Program-made: the position numbers and the translations under genes
In this document: positions 5,102 to 6,664 of the stretch, piece after piece
Layout: each line of letters starts with the position of its first letter
Numbering within the stretch: position 1 is the first letter of the stretch
Assembly (NCBI GenBank): GCA_041584015.1
Contig: JBFHES010000253.1
Location: forward strand, 1-6,664
Direction: 5' to 3'
Origin: JBFHES01 sp041584015
GTDB lineage: Bacteria > Bacteroidota > Bacteroidia > Bacteroidales > M50B96
DNA: 6,664 bases
The notes under the pieces: generated by a model
Databases searched by the model: none
What the model was told of the DNA's origin: nothing
What the model saw: only the letters and a program-made list of their open reading frames with translations

Positions 5102-6664
5102 ATGGACCAACATACACTTTCTAACTATGCTGATGTTTGCACCAAACACCTGAAATTACGACTGGATATTAATTTCGATTCATCGATAATTACGGGAACA
5201 GCAACACACTTGATTGAGAATAATTCCGAGGCAAGTGAATTTATTCTTGACACCAACGGACTGCACATTACATCAGTTTGGGTTGATGACATTGAACAGG
5301 AATATACGATTGGACAAACAGTAAAACACCTAGGTAATAGCTTAAGTATTCCCATTAGCAGCAAGAGCGAACAAGTTGAAATCCATTATCAAACAACAGG
5401 CGAATCAGCGGGTTTACAATGGCTTCAAACAAATCAAACCCAAGGAAAGAAACTCCCGATGCTCTTTTCACAATCGCAAGCTATACTTGCCAGAACATGG
5501 ATTCCTTGTCAGGATACGCCAAGCATTAAACATACATGGGAAGCAAGCGCAATAAATAATTTAGGTCTGAATATTTTAATGAGTGCCAAAAAGCTTGAAA
5601 CATCAATTGATGAGGTCGCTTCCCGTTTTGAAATGCAACATCCCGTTCCCAGCTATTTAATTTCGCTGTGCTGTGGCAACCTGGTTCATGCATCAGTTTC
5701 GGAGCAATGCGGCATTTATGCGGAACCAGAACTAATAGAAAAAGCAAAATCGGAGTTTTCAGCAATCGACAAAATGCTGAAGAGTGCCGAAGCTCTTTAT
5801 GGAGACTATCGATGGGATACGTTCGATGTATTGGTTTTACCGCCGAGCTTCCCATTTGGTGGCATGGAGAATCCGATGGTTACTTTTCTTACCCCAACGC
5901 TTATTGCCGGCGACCAATCACTTACCAATGTTGTTGCGCATGAGCTGGCGCACTCATGGTCGGGCAATATGGTTACTTGCGCAACCTGGAACGACTTCTG
6001 GTTAAACGAAGGATTTACAGTTTATTTTGAGCGCAGACTAATTGAACAGCTTGAAGGGAAAGAAGCAGCCGAGCTCCACTCCTATTTAGCTTATGAAGAG
6101 TTACTCGAGGAATTGGAACAATTAAAGAACAAACCCAAAGACACTAAGCTGCTCTTAGATTTAAAAGATAGAGACCCTGACGACGGCATGACGCTGATTG
6201 CATACGAGAAAGGCTATTTTATGCTGAAGACCATCGAAGAGCAAATTGGAAGAATCGCCTTGGATCAATTTATTGTGGAGTACTTCAGGCACTTTGCCTT
6301 TAAGAGCTTGAACACCCGAGAATTCGTGACATTCATAAAAAGCAAAATGCCCAAAGAGCAGCTTGAAGCAATTACAACTATTCTTGATGAATGGATTTAT
6401 AAACCGGGGCTACCCGCTTCATTCCCAAAACCAATTAGTAAACTTAACGAAGATGTAAATCGCAAAATCGTAGCGTTTTCAAAAGGTGATTTACCAAGCC
6501 ACTATGATGTTAAAAATTGGAACTGGCTTCAAACGATCCTCTTCCTAAATGGGATTACCGAGAAAGCAAGCATTGAAGATATGCCAACATTACAAAGTAT
6601 TTTTAATCTCAGTAAAACCGAGAACGCCGAAATTGAATTTGCTTGGCTGAGATTGGTAGTACTC
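5102..6664 (+). CDS. M1 zinc aminopeptidase, leukotriene A4 hydrolase-like (3' end outside window)
   Basis: 521 codons are present. LTA4H has about 610 residues, so roughly the last 90 are missing. This metallopeptidase removes N-terminal residues from peptides. Zinc ligands are HELAH (His280, His284; catalytic Glu281) and Glu303 in WLNEGF, spaced HEXXH-x18-E as in M1. The exopeptidase motif is GGMEN (253-257). The proton-donor Tyr is Tyr368 in AYEKG, equivalent to LTA4H Tyr383. Similarity to LTA4H runs the whole length: KHLKLRLDINF near the start, LFSQSQAI and PCQDTPSIK in the beta domain, VLPPSFPFGGMENP, DRDPDD with Asp360 (LTA4H Asp375), and EIEFAWLRLVV in the helical C-terminal domain. 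There is no signal peptide, and an in-frame TAA at 5090-5092 makes the ATG at 5102 the earliest possible ATG, so the enzyme is probably cytoplasmic. Epoxide hydrolase activity cannot be inferred, since Tyr378 is Met363 here. Divergent from the DUF2807 unit. Confidence 0.95.
   Translation, partial: MDQHTLSNYADVCTKHLKLRLDINFDSSIITGTATHLIENNSEASEFILDTNGLHITSVWVDDIEQEYTIGQTVKHLGNSLSIPISSKSEQVEIHYQTTGESAGLQWLQTNQTQGKKLPMLFSQSQAILARTWIPCQDTPSIKHTWEASAINNLGLNILMSAKKLETSIDEVASRFEMQHPVPSYLISLCCGNLVHASVSEQCGIYAEPELIEKAKSEFSAIDKMLKSAEALYGDYRWDTFDVLVLPPSFPFGGMENPMVTFLTPTLIAGDQSLTNVVAHELAHSWSGNMVTCATWNDFWLNEGFTVYFERRLIEQLEGKEAAELHSYLAYEELLEELEQLKNKPKDTKLLLDLKDRDPDDGMTLIAYEKGYFMLKTIEEQIGRIALDQFIVEYFRHFAFKSLNTREFVTFIKSKMPKEQLEAITTILDEWIYKPGLPASFPKPISKLNEDVNRKIVAFSKGDLPSHYDVKNWNWLQTILFLNGITEKASIEDMPTLQSIFNLSKTENAEIEFAWLRLVVL

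Noticed and set aside
5125..6005. Several short open frames on both strands within the aminopeptidase
   Set aside because: All lie inside the continuous LTA4H-like frame, which carries the zinc site and the GGMEN motif.

Overview
The window looks like chromosomal DNA from a member of the Bacteroidota. The signs are near-consensus or perfect -7 promoter boxes of the Bacteroidetes type (TAnnTTTG) in intergenic regions, little Shine-Dalgarno signal before the start codons, a tRNA without encoded CCA, a GIN-domain (DUF2807) lipoprotein paired with a small beta-barrel protein, and a bacterial homologue of leukotriene A4 hydrolase. No genus can be named from this alone.

A tRNA gene with a CAT anticodon (1576-1649, minus strand) divides the window. 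To its left (1-1575) the DNA is visibly richer in A+T and gene-poor. It holds the last 57 codons of an unidentified gene (1-174), a 348-bp spacer with a possible sigma70-like promoter, a small zinc-ribbon plus coiled-coil protein (522-932), and a spacer of about 600 bp with no recognisable gene. That spacer ends in a 12-bp tandem repeat and a tRNA terminator. This side resembles the edge of an integrated or decayed accessory element next to a tRNA 3' end, but no integrase and no att duplication are visible.

To the right lie dense housekeeping-type genes. mtnA (1777-2880, minus), a 5-methylthioribose-1-phosphate isomerase family protein, is divergent from a YihX-like HAD phosphatase (2939-3574, plus) across a 58-bp spacer. 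The HAD gene ends tail to tail with an outer-membrane beta-barrel gene (3571-4209, minus), and the two stop codons share the same four bases, CTAG. The barrel gene is the second gene of a two-gene unit whose first gene encodes a DUF2807 lipoprotein with seven GSG turns (4231-4953, minus). Divergent from that unit, across a 148-bp regulatory spacer, is an LTA4H-like M1 zinc aminopeptidase (5102 to beyond the window end, plus).

The genes form no obvious single pathway. MtnA points to salvage of methylthioribose, a by-product of S-adenosylmethionine use, and the HAD enzyme could act on a sugar phosphate, but no other salvage gene is in view. The two envelope proteins probably work together at the outer membrane. 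The aminopeptidase lacks a signal peptide and is probably cytoplasmic. I found no convincing evidence of a new defence, mobile or signalling system. The least explained parts are the zinc-ribbon protein and the DNA between it and the tRNA.
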